Shown: piece by piece, positions 1 to 9,095 of the stretch
How positions within the stretch are numbered: position 1 is the first letter of the stretch
Layout: each line of letters starts with the position of its first letter
DNA from: JACKAQ01 sp965227145
Lineage (GTDB): Bacteria > Calditrichota > Calditrichia > RBG-13-44-9 > J075
Direction: 5' to 3'
Length of the DNA: 64,000 nucleotides
NCBI GenBank assembly: GCA_965227145.1
Contig: OZ245730.1
Location: forward strand, 1,984,001-2,048,000
The notes under the pieces: generated by a model
What the model was told of the DNA's origin: nothing
What the model saw: only the letters and a program-made list of their open reading frames with translations
Databases searched by the model: none
Translations under genes and position numbers: made by a program

Positions 1-1830
1 CGAATTTGCGGAAACCAGCGAATAGTAGCGCTGTCCGTCCACCCAGGTGAATTGCAGCGGCTCGTTGACGATGCCTTCGGCAATTTTCCAGATGTGCTGA
101 TAACCGGCATCGTCGCCCATCGGCTGCAATTGCGTGAGATTGGTGTTTAGCGGAACGTTGGTAACCACCATTTGTCCGTTGAAATACACCGGATAATCAT
201 ATTGATGCGGTGTGTCGCTGGTGAGCCGGAACAGGTCGATCACCATCGGGAAATCCAGTTGATCGTCCTTTAGCAACAATTGGGTGCGCTGCATAGTTAC
301 ACCGGCGTACTGGCTGTTTGCCCGGGCGCTCATCGCCTGAACATTGCCATTATTACCATCAAAAAAGTGGCGCTCCGCCCAACGATCATCCGCCTCGCTG
401 CGGGAAAAATTGTGCTGGGTTTTTTCGTCCACCACCACCGTATTGTGCGCGATGGTTTGTTTGGCAAAGGAATCATTCTCTTTGGTGTAGCGACCACCGT
501 ATTTCGGCTCCATGTTTATCCAGCGGGAAAAGCCGTAATCCGGCACCACTTCGCGATGCTGATCGTAAAAAATAAACTGTAGCTTGTCGAAATGTCCGTG
601 TCCGTCGCCCTGAACGCCGTATTTCATCAGCAACATGGTTTGGTCGGGACCGCTGCCGTTGCGCAGAATGCCCAAACCGCCGCGCTCACCGTCAAAACCG
701 TCGGTAAATTCCACGCTTTTCCAGTTGAGATCGGGAACGTTACTGCCGTCGCCGAAGGCTTTCGCGACAGCCAATCCGGCGCCGTTCAGCATTACCTGAT
801 CCTGAATGGCGGCGATGGCCAGCAAATTGTCATCCGCGCCGTAGCGATAGAATGTCAGGTCATTTGCAACCACCGGACCGATATCGGCAATGCTCATGGT
901 TTTGGAGGCATCGTTAATCGGCGGGAAAACACCGTTCGGGAAAATCGTTTCTGCGAGCGAATAATAGGCTTTTTTGAGGATGGCATCGCGATGTTCGTAA
1001 ATGTTTCGCTGCGGCTCGATGCGTTCAATTGCATCGGCAAACAGGAAAAACGGGCGCACCGCATAACGGCTGTAATACGGTCCTTCCATATAATATCCGT
1101 CCGGCGAAAACAACAAATCCATTTGTTTCAGAAATCCGCCTTTGCCGTCCTTTTTGGTGCCGTAGAGGCATTTTTCGATCCACTCCGGCTGATCGAGCAC
1201 ATAAGCCATCATCCCGACCGCCGCAACCGCCCATGTGCCATGATTGTGTATTCTATCGAATTCTTCGTGGTGTTCGACGGCAAATAATTCCATCATTTTG
1301 AGAAAAATATTTGCCTCATATGTGTCGCGATCGGCCGGTTTCAGCCAATCGTAAACGCAGTCGTAAGCGATGGCAACGTGGGTGAGCCACACTTCTTCAT
1401 TCAAGGTTTGGTGAAATAATTTGCCCGGTTTTTGTTTGAACGAGCGTGGATGCGGACCCAATTTTGGATACATTTCGGCATAGCCGTCCAACATTTTTTT
1501 GATGAATCGGGCATATTTTTCCTCGCCGGTGATGGCAAAAAGGAGTCCGGCGCGATGCATTTCACGGTAATTTTGTTTGTGGCGTTCGTGGGAATATCCG
1601 CCGGCCTCGCCGGGCACTGGCAGCTCGATCGGGTTGTTCAGCGCATGTTCAACGGTTTCCCGATAGTTGGCAATCGTTTTGTCCAACAGCGGGTATTTGC
1701 CCATCGCAGCTTTAATTTGCTGTGCTTCAGCTTTGGAAATTGCAATTGAGGGATGTTCACGGGCGATAATTGTGCCGCAAAAAATAACCAGCGCAACCAA
1801 AACACTTAAAAAAGAATGATTGAACTTCAC
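1..1830 (-). CDS. Oligo-alginate lyase, PL17 / heparinase II-III-like (C-terminus cut by window edge)
   Basis: Exported polysaccharide lyase expected to release unsaturated uronate monomers from alginate oligomers by beta-elimination. I read 610 residues from a GTG at 1830, preceded by AGAGG at good spacing; the frame stays open to base 1, so the C-terminus is missing. Residues 1-23 form a signal peptide ending IIAR. An alpha/alpha-toroid lyase domain follows, with Asn196-His197 in IHNHGTW and the tyrosine-rich EGPYYSRY at 249-256, matching the Asn/His and Tyr catalytic positions known for PL17 enzymes such as Alg17C. A heparinase II/III-type beta-sandwich then begins with HGHFDKL at 411-417, whose His is the other conserved catalytic position. 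kduI lies 41 bp downstream of the start side on the same strand, followed by a GntR regulator, which fits uronate catabolism. Family is well supported; alginate as the substrate rather than another uronan is inference. Confidence 0.82.
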   Translation of the reverse strand, partial: MKFNHSFLSVLVALVIFCGTIIAREHPSIAISKAEAQQIKAAMGKYPLLDKTIANYRETVEHALNNPIELPVPGEAGGYSHERHKQNYREMHRAGLLFAITGEEKYARFIKKMLDGYAEMYPKLGPHPRSFKQKPGKLFHQTLNEEVWLTHVAIAYDCVYDWLKPADRDTYEANIFLKMMELFAVEHHEEFDRIHNHGTWAVAAVGMMAYVLDQPEWIEKCLYGTKKDGKGGFLKQMDLLFSPDGYYMEGPYYSRYAVRPFFLFADAIERIEPQRNIYEHRDAILKKAYYSLAETIFPNGVFPPINDASKTMSIADIGPVVANDLTFYRYGADDNLLAIAAIQDQVMLNGAGLAVAKAFGDGSNVPDLNWKSVEFTDGFDGERGGLGILRNGSGPDQTMLLMKYGVQGDGHGHFDKLQFIFYDQHREVVPDYGFSRWINMEPKYGGRYTKENDSFAKQTIAHNTVVVDEKTQHNFSRSEADDRWAERHFFDGNNGNVQAMSARANSQYAGVTMQRTQLLLKDDQLDFPMVIDLFRLTSDTPHQYDYPVYFNGQMVVTNVPLNTNLTQLQPMGDDAGYQHIWKIAEGIVNEPLQFTWVDGQRYYSLVSANS

Positions 1831-1871
1831 AGTTGGACCTCTGTGTTTTTATTGATGTTACATTCGAATTA

Positions 1872-2708
1872 TTACCGGAGCATTCCCATCGTTACCGGAT
1901 CCATATCGGTGTAATCGCGGTTTTCACCGCCCATTGCCCAAATAAATGTGTAGTTGCTCGTGCCGCTGCCGGCGTGGATCGACCAGCCGGGTGAAAACAC
2001 CGCCTGCTCGTTGCGAATCACCAGATGGCGCGTTTCGTCCGGTTTGCCCATCAGGTGCAGCACAACCGCGTTTTCCGGTAAATTGAAATAGAAATACACC
2101 TCCGTGCGGCGCATGTGTTTGTGGGCGGGCATGGTGTTCCAGTTGCTGCCTTCCGCCATTTCCGTAAAGCCCATCACCAGTTGCGAGCTGTTTATGCCAC
2201 CGTTAAAAATGTATTTGTAGATCGTGCGTTTGTTGCATTCCGCATCGCTACCGAGATGCAGCGGTTCCGCATCTTTAACCTTTGCGTGGGTTGTGGGAAA
2301 TGCGGCATGCGCCGGATAGCTGATCAAATAAAATTTTGCCGGTGAATTCGAATCGTTGCTGGAAAAAACTACATCTTTGCTGCCTTTGCCGATATACAGC
2401 GCATCGCGGAACGTCAGTTCGTGCGCGGCTCCGTCAACCGTTATTTTGCCGGGCGCACCAACATTCATAATCCCGATTTCACGCCGTTCGGTAAAGTAAT
2501 CTGCCCTCAACTCCGCAGGGGATGCCAGTTTCAGCGATTTTTCCACCGGCATTACGCCACCCAAAACCGTTCGCTCATCGTCCACATAGTTGAGCACGAT
2601 TGAATCCGGTCGGAAAATGGGTTCGAACAAAAAACTGTCTCGCAGTTCTTTGCTGTTCATTCGTTCGGTTTGTTTTGAACAGGGAATTTCCCGGAATGTC
2701 ATATCCAT
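1872..2708 (-). CDS. kduI: 5-dehydro-4-deoxy-D-glucuronate isomerase (DKI isomerase)
   Basis: Cytosolic zinc isomerase that converts 4-deoxy-L-threo-5-hexosulose uronate to 3-deoxy-D-glycero-2,5-hexodiulosonate, the step between unsaturated uronates and 2-keto-3-deoxygluconate. From the ATG at 2708 the protein is 278 residues, the same length as E. coli KduI, and the zinc ligands fall at the same numbers: His196, His198 and Glu203 in PAHKHMRRTE and His245 in WSIHAG. A longer frame begins with TTG at 2723, but GAGAGGA sits 6 bases before the ATG at 2708, so that start is chosen. It lies between the lyase (41 bp on) and the GntR regulator (120 bp before), and a palindromic operator sits in that upstream gap. 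KduD and KDG kinase are not in the window. Confidence 0.95.
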   Translation of the reverse strand: MDMTFREIPCSKQTERMNSKELRDSFLFEPIFRPDSIVLNYVDDERTVLGGVMPVEKSLKLASPAELRADYFTERREIGIMNVGAPGKITVDGAAHELTFRDALYIGKGSKDVVFSSNDSNSPAKFYLISYPAHAAFPTTHAKVKDAEPLHLGSDAECNKRTIYKYIFNGGINSSQLVMGFTEMAEGSNWNTMPAHKHMRRTEVYFYFNLPENAVVLHLMGKPDETRHLVIRNEQAVFSPGWSIHAGSGTSNYTFIWAMGGENRDYTDMDPVTMGMLR

Positions 2709-2753
2709 TACAAATCCTCTCAAATCATGTTATATCATATCTCGTTAAACTGA

Positions 2754-2776
2754 TGTATTACATAAGATGTCATACA
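2754..2776. promoter_or_regulatory. GntR/FadR-type operator upstream of kduI
   Basis: A 23-bp near-perfect palindrome: left arm TGTATTACAT, spacer AAG, right arm ATGTCATACA; nine of ten arm positions pair. It lies 46 bp upstream of the kduI start, in the gap between kduI and the GntR gene. The half-site TGTATGACAT (read on the minus strand) recurs exactly in front of the GntR gene at 3596, which is what an autoregulating uronate repressor would need. Binding is inferred. Confidence 0.65.
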
Positions 2777-2828
2777 CATTTTTTTTGAAAAAAAATTCCT
2801 GATTTCGAAATGGAAAATTTTCAGAAAA

Positions 2829-3575
2829 TCAGGATTTTAACAGGCGTTCAGCTTTGAGTGCTTCAATGAGTAAACGGGTATCTTCCATGGCAACTTCGAG
2901 GTGCGATTTCATCGCTTCGTAGGCGCCGTTTTCGTTGCCGTCCTTAATTTCCTCGAAAATATTTCTGTGATAATTCAACGCATTGTGAATAATGTTATGG
3001 CGAACCTTGTCCACAATCATCGATTTGATTTTGGGCATCAAATTGAAAAGGGGCGTTGTCAGCAAACTGATCAGCGGATTGCCGGTTGCGTCTGCAATCG
3101 TTTTGTGAAACTCGAGATCCAGTTGGGCGTGGCGTTCTGCGCTGATGTTGTCCTGCGAATATTCTTCGAGGTTAAGCTCAAGATTTTCAATATCTTCCGA
3201 AGTATGGTGGAGCGCAGCGAGTCGGGCGTTGTGCGGCTCAATAATCTGACGAAGCTCAACGAGATGCAGCGCGTAATCTTCATCAAAATTGATTTCCAGA
3301 TACAAACTCATGTTTTTGCTGGCGTCCAGTTCTGAAAAATTGTTGACATAAATGCCGCTGCCTTTGCGAATGGAAACCAGTCCTTTGGCGCTTAACACCT
3401 GCATGGCTTCGCGAAGAGCGGTCCGGCTGACGCCGAACATTTCGCCGAGTTCTTTTTCAGTGGGTAATTTCTGTCCGGGCATCAGTTTTTTGTTGAGAAT
3501 ATTCTCTTCAATTGTGCGAACAACTTCCTGGCTGAGTGTGCGCGGGCTACCGATAGTCTTGAAAATGTCGTTCAA
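2829..3575 (-). CDS. FadR-subfamily GntR transcriptional regulator
   Basis: DNA-binding repressor of 248 residues, probably sensing a uronate-derived metabolite. An N-terminal winged helix-turn-helix covers about residues 10-75 (PTEKELGEMFGVSRTALREA, then the wing GSGIYV), followed by an all-helical FCD ligand domain from about 90 to 235 with the conserved Asp and His positions (DLEFHKTI and a later SHLEVAMED). The start codon is TTG at 3575; AAGGA lies 8 bases upstream and no ATG is in a better place. It is transcribed toward kduI and the lyase, and two copies of a TGTATGACAT-type half-site flank it. The hexuronate regulators ExuR and UxuR belong to this subfamily, so control of the neighbouring uronate genes is the simplest reading. 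Confidence 0.88.
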   Translation of the reverse strand: MNDIFKTIGSPRTLSQEVVRTIEENILNKKLMPGQKLPTEKELGEMFGVSRTALREAMQVLSAKGLVSIRKGSGIYVNNFSELDASKNMSLYLEINFDEDYALHLVELRQIIEPHNARLAALHHTSEDIENLELNLEEYSQDNISAERHAQLDLEFHKTIADATGNPLISLLTTPLFNLMPKIKSMIVDKVRHNIIHNALNYHRNIFEEIKDGNENGAYEAMKSHLEVAMEDTRLLIEALKAERLLKS

Positions 3576-3595
3576 TTTCTATGTCCTTATAAATT

Positions 3596-3618
3596 TGTAT
3601 GACATATTACATGTTACA
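3596..3618. promoter_or_regulatory. Second GntR/FadR-type operator, upstream of the regulator gene
   Basis: Left half TGTATGACAT is identical to a half-site of the 2754-2776 palindrome; the right part ATTACATGTTACA is a weaker match, with 7 of 11 symmetric positions pairing. It lies 21 bp upstream of the TTG start of the GntR gene, so autoregulation is suggested. It is also in the divergent gap before the hydroxylase gene at 3847, but is some 230 bp from that start. Confidence 0.5.
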
Positions 3619-3846
3619 ATTTTTAAAATCAAGTTTTTTGTGCAGAAAAATAAACCTTTTTGGGTTCGATGGGCAAGTTATCCGGTTTCGTTTTCTGGAA
3701 TTGGCAACATTGGTTACCAAATATTTTGGCTAAAGTAGCGGTTTCCAAGTTGTTTTTCCGGTGAATTTTCGCTAACATGATGGGGAATTATAACACTATA
3801 ATGTGTCATTGAAGCATTGCGATTTCGACAAAAACAGGAGTAAGAA

Positions 3847-4656
3847 ATGCCGGTTTACCTGCAATATTATTTTTGGCTGATTGCGGTTTCGCTGTTTTGT
3901 TTTGCCATCGAGCGGCTGTCGCCGTGGCGAAAAAATCAGCCGGTTTTGCGCGAAGGTATTTGGCAGGATTTGTTCTGGCTGATTTTTAACGGGCATTATT
4001 TGGGTTTGCTTTTGGCGATTGTCACCGGAAAAGTGGTTGCCGTTTTCAACACCTTTTTGTTTAATGCCGGGCTGCCGGTTCCGGAGTCGCTGGCGCTGTT
4101 ATCCGATTTTCCGCTGTGGGCACAATTCATTATTTTTTTTATACTTAAAGATTTTATCGAGTGGAATATTCACCGGATGCTGCACACCGTTCCATGGCTG
4201 TGGGAGTTCCATAAATTGCATCACAGCATCGAGGAAATGGACTGGATCGGCAATTTCCGGTTTCATTGGGGCGAGGTGGTGGTTTACAAAACGCTCTCGT
4301 ATTTGCCGCTGGTGATTTTGGGTGTGGACGGAACCGTTATTCTGATAATCGCGATTATCGGAACGCTGATGCAGGATTTGAATCACGCCAATTTGCCGAT
4401 CGATTGGGGCCCATTTAAATATGTATTCAACTCGCCGAAAATGCATATCTGGCATCACGACGTGGAAACGTATGGCAAAGGCGGGCAAAATTTTGGCATC
4501 GTTTTGAGTGTGTGGGACTGGCTGTTCAAAACCGCATATTGGCCAAAAGACCGGGAAGAACCGGAAAAACTGGGTTTCAAAGGCATCGATAATTATCCGA
4601 AATCACTGCTGAAGCGCATTATTTATCCGCTGCGAATCGGGAAATCCGACAAATAA
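3847..4656 (+). CDS. Fatty acid hydroxylase / sterol desaturase superfamily membrane protein
   Basis: Integral membrane di-iron enzyme of 269 residues in the FA_hydroxylase family; members hydroxylate or desaturate lipids. The histidine boxes are all present: HRMLH at 109-113, HKLHH at 122-126, NHANL at 179-183 and HIWHH at 200-204. Hydrophobic stretches at about 5-22, 43-65, 88-104 and 152-172 give the usual helices around a cytoplasmic di-iron site. AGGAG lies about 7 bases before the ATG. It is divergent from the GntR gene and appears to be a single gene; the next start is 71 bp on. The superfamily contains sterol, carotenoid and alkylglycerol enzymes, so the substrate cannot be named from sequence alone. 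Confidence 0.88.
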   Translation: MPVYLQYYFWLIAVSLFCFAIERLSPWRKNQPVLREGIWQDLFWLIFNGHYLGLLLAIVTGKVVAVFNTFLFNAGLPVPESLALLSDFPLWAQFIIFFILKDFIEWNIHRMLHTVPWLWEFHKLHHSIEEMDWIGNFRFHWGEVVVYKTLSYLPLVILGVDGTVILIIAIIGTLMQDLNHANLPIDWGPFKYVFNSPKMHIWHHDVETYGKGGQNFGIVLSVWDWLFKTAYWPKDREEPEKLGFKGIDNYPKSLLKRIIYPLRIGKSDK

Positions 4657-4727
4657 TGGCTATCGTTCAAAGTAAAAATTCATTAGCATAAGCATCTGTT
4701 TTTACAATATTTGAGAAGGGACGAGAA

Positions 4728-6932
4728 TTGAATCGAAAACCGTTTTTTTTCACTCTTTTCCTGTTACTCTCCGCAATTTCAATAGATGGTTTTTCCCAAC
4801 ATTCTGTTGCACGGAAATGGAATGAAGTGCTGCTCGAATCGATCCGGAATGATTACGCCCGCCCGACGGTTCATGCGCGCAATTTATTTCACACGTCCAT
4901 CGCGATGTATGATGCATGGGCAGCATACGATGCAACTGCCGAAACCTACCTTCTGGGCAAAACCCACGGCGATTTTTATGTAGCGTACGACGCACCGTCA
5001 ACGCCGGCGGATTTGAAAAGCGCCCGCGAAACTGCTATTAGCCACGCCTGTTACAGGTTGCTCAAACATCGTTTTTCGGATACGCCGGGCGCCAGCGTGT
5101 CCATGGCGCTGGCGGATTCGCTTTTTACCGCCTTGGGTTACGATCCGGCAAATATTTCTACCAATTACAGCGACGGAAACCCGGCGCATTTCGGCAATTT
5201 CATTGCGGAAAGAATTATCCAACTCGGTTTTCAGGATGGTTCGAACGAACAAAACAGCTATGAAAATGAGTATTATGAACCTGTGAACCCGCCGTTGGTG
5301 CCCATCGTTTCGGGCAATCCGGATATCCTTTTCCCCAATCGCTGGCAACCGCTGACGCTGGATGTATTTATTGATCAAGCAGGTAATGTGATTCCGTTGA
5401 GCACGCCCACATTTTTGAGCCCCGAATGGGGAAATGTGATGACTTTTGCGTTGGAAAATAATGTGCGAAACATTTACAATCGTGATGGTCATGATTTTTG
5501 GGTGTATCACGATCCCGGCGCTCCGCCGTATCTCGATCCTGTAAATGGTGGCGGAACGAGCGCGGAATATCAGTGGGGATTTTCGCTGGTGGCAATTTGG
5601 TCGTCGCAACTCGATCCAGCTGATGGCGTGATGTGGGACATCTCACCCGGTTCGATCGGCAACATCCCGAGATTACCGGAAACGATCGAGGAATATCGCG
5701 ATTTTTACAATTTATTAGATGGTGGCGATACCGGCATTGGTCACGCTGTAAATCCATATACCGGTGAACCTTACGAGCCGCAATTGGTTCCGCGTGGCGA
5801 TTATACGCGGGTGCTGGCGGAATTTTGGGCAGATGGCCCGAGCTCCGAAACACCGCCCGGTCACTGGTTCACTATTTTGAATTATGTTAACGATCACCCG
5901 CTTTTTGAAAAACGCTATCGCGGAAAAGGTACCGCACTCGATGCGTTGGAATGGGATGTGAAAGCCTATTTTACCCTCGCCGGTGCTGTTCACGATGCGG
6001 CAGTCAGCGCATGGGGCATTAAAGGATGGTATGATTATTTGCGCCCGATTTCCGCAATCCGCTATATGGCGGATTTGGGGCAAAGCACAGACCCGGCATT
6101 GCCAAATTACGCAATCGGCGGTATTCCGTTAGTTGACGGATTGGTTGAAGTTGTCACCGAAGGCGATCCGCTCGCCGGTTTTAATGACGTAAATGTCGGA
6201 AAAATAAAATTGTTCGCATGGCGCGGTCCGGATTATATCGCAAATCCCGAAACGGATATTGCCGGCGTCGGTTGGATTCTCGCCGAAAATTGGTGGCCGT
6301 ATCAACGCCCGACATTCGTGACGCCACCATTTGCCGGATTTATTTCCGGGCACTCAACGTTCTCCCGCGCTGCCGCGGAAGTGATGACGTTGCTCACCGG
6401 CGATCCCTTTTTCCCCGGCGGTATGGGTGAATTTCATGCGCCACAAAATGAATTTCTGGTGTTTGAGGAAGGTCCGAGTGTGGATGTTACGTTGCAATGG
6501 GCAACCTACCGCGATGCTTCCGACCAAACCAGCTTGTCGCGAATTTGGGGCGGCATTCACCCGCCGGCGGACGACATTCCCGGTCGTTTTATCGGCGAAA
6601 AAATCGGCAACGCCGCATTCGAGAAAGCGGAGCGCTATTTCACCGGATTGATTGACGGCGGTGCGCCACCGGCAAATGTGATCGTAAAAGTTTATCCAAA
6701 TCCCTGCGTAAAAGGCGAATTGTTGACGGTTGATTTAAACCAGCTAACAGATGGACTCAGCGTCGAAATTTTCAATATTTTGGGTCAGCGAATTCAGTTT
6801 AACACACTGCAGCCAAACCTCAGTCTGCAGCAAATTGAACTGGATGGCAACGCATTGTCCTCCGGCGTTTATTTTTTACGGATAAATGGCAACGGTTGGG
6901 AATCGACCCAAAAATTGCTGATGCTCAGATAA
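4728..6932 (+). CDS. Secreted vanadium haloperoxidase / PAP2-like protein with type IX sorting domain
   Basis: Exported 734-residue protein. A signal peptide covers residues 1-24 (ends DGFSQ). The catalytic region carries the three PAP2/vanadium-peroxidase motifs in order: RPISAIRY at 439-446, SGHSTFSRA at 540-548, and SRIWGGIHPPADD at 604-616, which give Arg, Ser-Gly-His and Arg-x-His vanadate or phosphate ligands. The last ~80 residues form a sorting domain (VYPNPC at about 654, SGVYFLRI, KLLMLR end) typical of type IX secretion. The start is a TTG at 4728 with AAGGG 8 bases upstream. A terminator follows directly. The motif set cannot by itself separate a haloperoxidase from an acid phosphatase, but the length and layout resemble the bacterial vanadium-dependent haloperoxidase-related family. 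Confidence 0.85.
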   Translation: MNRKPFFFTLFLLLSAISIDGFSQHSVARKWNEVLLESIRNDYARPTVHARNLFHTSIAMYDAWAAYDATAETYLLGKTHGDFYVAYDAPSTPADLKSARETAISHACYRLLKHRFSDTPGASVSMALADSLFTALGYDPANISTNYSDGNPAHFGNFIAERIIQLGFQDGSNEQNSYENEYYEPVNPPLVPIVSGNPDILFPNRWQPLTLDVFIDQAGNVIPLSTPTFLSPEWGNVMTFALENNVRNIYNRDGHDFWVYHDPGAPPYLDPVNGGGTSAEYQWGFSLVAIWSSQLDPADGVMWDISPGSIGNIPRLPETIEEYRDFYNLLDGGDTGIGHAVNPYTGEPYEPQLVPRGDYTRVLAEFWADGPSSETPPGHWFTILNYVNDHPLFEKRYRGKGTALDALEWDVKAYFTLAGAVHDAAVSAWGIKGWYDYLRPISAIRYMADLGQSTDPALPNYAIGGIPLVDGLVEVVTEGDPLAGFNDVNVGKIKLFAWRGPDYIANPETDIAGVGWILAENWWPYQRPTFVTPPFAGFISGHSTFSRAAAEVMTLLTGDPFFPGGMGEFHAPQNEFLVFEEGPSVDVTLQWATYRDASDQTSLSRIWGGIHPPADDIPGRFIGEKIGNAAFEKAERYFTGLIDGGAPPANVIVKVYPNPCVKGELLTVDLNQLTDGLSVEIFNILGQRIQFNTLQPNLSLQQIELDGNALSSGVYFLRINGNGWESTQKLLMLR

Positions 6933-6944
6933 TTTTTTATTTTT

Positions 6945-6981
6945 AAAAAGCGCTGTAATTCCAATGGGTTCAGCGCTTTTT
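6945..6981 (+). terminator. Rho-independent terminator after the haloperoxidase-like gene
   Basis: Inverted repeat AAAAAGCGCTG / CAGCGCTTTTT around a 15-base loop, 12 bp after the stop codon. The A-run and T-run flank the GC stem on both sides, so it could work in either direction. Confidence 0.8.
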
Positions 6982-7147
6982 GTATTGTTTGCTTGTCGAA
7001 AAGTATTGGTTGTGACTTCGTATATCTCCAAAGCAACATGCTCCCCATAAAGTTCTAATAATTCTATTAATTATCGTGCTAATCTGCCGATTTTAATTCA
7101 GTAGAATGTTTGTGAAAATAAAAATTAAAAGTGTTGGGGATTTTTTT

Positions 7148-8821
7148 ATGAAATGGAGCATTCGCACAAAAATGCTGTTAAGCCTTGGATCGATCGGTTT
7201 GATGCTGATGGTTCAATTGATTATCAACCGGAACATGACCGAAAATAGTATTGAGCAAATGAACATTGCCCGCGACAAAGGGTTTGCAGGAGCATTATTG
7301 GCATCCAACATCAAATTGGATGTGGTTCAGGTGCAACAATGGCTGACCGATATCAGCGCAACGCGAGGTGCAGAAGGGTTTGATGATGGTTTTGATGAAG
7401 CCGAAAGTTATGCCAAATCGTTCCGGAAAGACCTCAACAAATTGATGGCGATATATCCCGAAAATCGCGCAGAATATGTCGAATTAGGCGAATCGTTCGA
7501 AAAATTTTATGAAAATGGAAAAAAAATGGCAGACGAGTTTATTGCCGGCGGACCGGAGCTTGGCAATATTGCAATGGGTGAGTTCGACGCATTTGCCGAG
7601 GACATGGGCAATCGGATTGAAGTGCTGGTAGTGAGGATGAATGAAAATTCGGAGAGATCAATTTCAACCGCTATTTCGGATGCTAAATCCAATGAATATG
7701 TTAGTTTAGTATTTGCATTTGTTATTCTGATTGCCACGTTAGTGGTTTCATTTGCGATGTCCGGGAATATCAGCAAACGAATTAATGAATTGCTGAATGC
7801 TGCAAAAAATGTAGCGGACGGCGATTTAGCAACGTCCATCGAAATTAATTCCACTGATGAATTGGGCGAACTTGCCGCCGCTTTGAAACAAATGGTTGAA
7901 AAGCTGAACGAGGTTGTTGGCAATGTTCAAAATGTGGGCAGCAAAGTGCAAACCAACAGCCAGCAGGTCAGTGCTTCCGCAGAAAGCATTTCGACCGGAG
8001 CAACAGAACAGGCTGCCACCGCCGAAGAAGTGTCGTCATCAATGGAAGAGATTGCTGCAAATATTCAGCAAAACGCAGATAACGCCCAACAAACCGAAAA
8101 AATTGCAGTGCAAACATCTCAGGAAGCCCAAAAAAGTGTCGCTGAAGTCCTTTCAACGGTAAAAGCGATGCAGCAAATTGCCGAAAAAATCTCGGTGGTT
8201 GAAGAAATTTCCCGTCAAACCAACTTGCTGGCGCTCAACGCGGCGATCGAAGCGGCGCGTGCCGGTGAGCACGGAAAAGGTTTTGCGGTAGTTGCCGCTG
8301 AAGTGCGAAAATTAGCGGAAAGAAGCCAGGTTGCTGCGGTGGAAATCGGCGAGTTGTCCGTTTCCAGCGTTAAAGTTGCGGAGCGAGCCGGCGACATGCT
8401 CAAAAAAATTCTGCCGGATATTCAACGGACAGCCGAATTGGTTCAGGAAATCAGCATTGCGAGCAGTGAGCAGGGTGTGGGCGTGGAGCAAATTAACACG
8501 GCGTTTCAACAGTTGGATCAGGTCATTCAGCAAAATGCCGCATCTTCGGAAGAGCTGTCCTCGATGGCGGAAGAATTATACACTGAATCGGATCAACTGA
8601 GCCAGGTTATTTCTTATTTCAAAGTTGACCGGAATGCTGTAACGCATACAAAATTTACACCGCGAAAAACGCATTCTGCGCAACCGCCGGTTACCGGAAA
8701 GAAAAGCTTGCTTCCCGAAAAGCTAAAAAATAAAGTGGCTGCGTTAATGCCGCCATCCGGCTCCGCCAAACAGAAATCTGAACCCGTCACTTCCGAAATC
8801 GAAGATATGGAAGAATTTTGA
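7148..8821 (+). CDS. Methyl-accepting chemotaxis protein
   Basis: Transmembrane chemoreceptor of 557 residues that relays ligand signals to CheA/CheW. From the ATG at 7148 (GGGGA 7 bases upstream; an in-frame ATG at 7106 has no ribosome site) the layout is: TM helix at about 8-26, a mostly helical periplasmic sensor to about 190 (four-helix-bundle type), TM helix at about 195-215, HAMP at 216-270, and the signalling domain to about 510. The highly conserved hairpin tip is clear (SRQTNLLALNAAIEAARAGE and on through GFAVVAAEVRKLAERS). The C-terminal ~50 residues are a charged linker ending EDMEEF; there is no clear NWETF-type CheR docking peptide. No other che gene is nearby, so it is an orphan receptor gene. 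Confidence 0.95.
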   Translation: MKWSIRTKMLLSLGSIGLMLMVQLIINRNMTENSIEQMNIARDKGFAGALLASNIKLDVVQVQQWLTDISATRGAEGFDDGFDEAESYAKSFRKDLNKLMAIYPENRAEYVELGESFEKFYENGKKMADEFIAGGPELGNIAMGEFDAFAEDMGNRIEVLVVRMNENSERSISTAISDAKSNEYVSLVFAFVILIATLVVSFAMSGNISKRINELLNAAKNVADGDLATSIEINSTDELGELAAALKQMVEKLNEVVGNVQNVGSKVQTNSQQVSASAESISTGATEQAATAEEVSSSMEEIAANIQQNADNAQQTEKIAVQTSQEAQKSVAEVLSTVKAMQQIAEKISVVEEISRQTNLLALNAAIEAARAGEHGKGFAVVAAEVRKLAERSQVAAVEIGELSVSSVKVAERAGDMLKKILPDIQRTAELVQEISIASSEQGVGVEQINTAFQQLDQVIQQNAASSEELSSMAEELYTESDQLSQVISYFKVDRNAVTHTKFTPRKTHSAQPPVTGKKSLLPEKLKNKVAALMPPSGSAKQKSEPVTSEIEDMEEF

Positions 8822-8844
8822 GCGAATGTCACATCTGATTTTTA

Positions 8845-8872
8845 GGGCGGGTTTTTCCCGCCCTTTTTTTTT
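8845..8872 (+). terminator. Rho-independent terminator after the chemoreceptor gene
   Basis: Stem GGGCGGG / CCCGCCC with a TTTTT loop and a following run of nine T, 23 bp after the stop codon. Textbook form. Confidence 0.95.
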
Positions 8873-9095
8873 GCCCGTCAGAGAATTAAAAATGTGCTGA
8901 ATTATCTGACCATGTCAATTAACTTCAATTCTTCGAAAAAACTTGCCATATCAACTGCATTTGAGGATATTATCCACCGTTAAAACTGTTTGTAAATTGT
9001 AAAAAATGGTGAGCAATCGGTTTCGCGTTCAGCCGTATTTGCAATTGAACCGGATAACATTGAATCTATCTCATAAAAAAAACAGGAATTTGATA

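Noticed and set aside
592..1287. 231-codon plus-strand open frame at the left end
   Set aside because: It is antisense to the PL17 lyase, whose minus-strand frame shows a signal peptide and catalytic motifs.
8873..9095. TPP riboswitch before transketolase
   Set aside because: The needed CTGAGA and ACCTGATC-type conserved blocks are absent.
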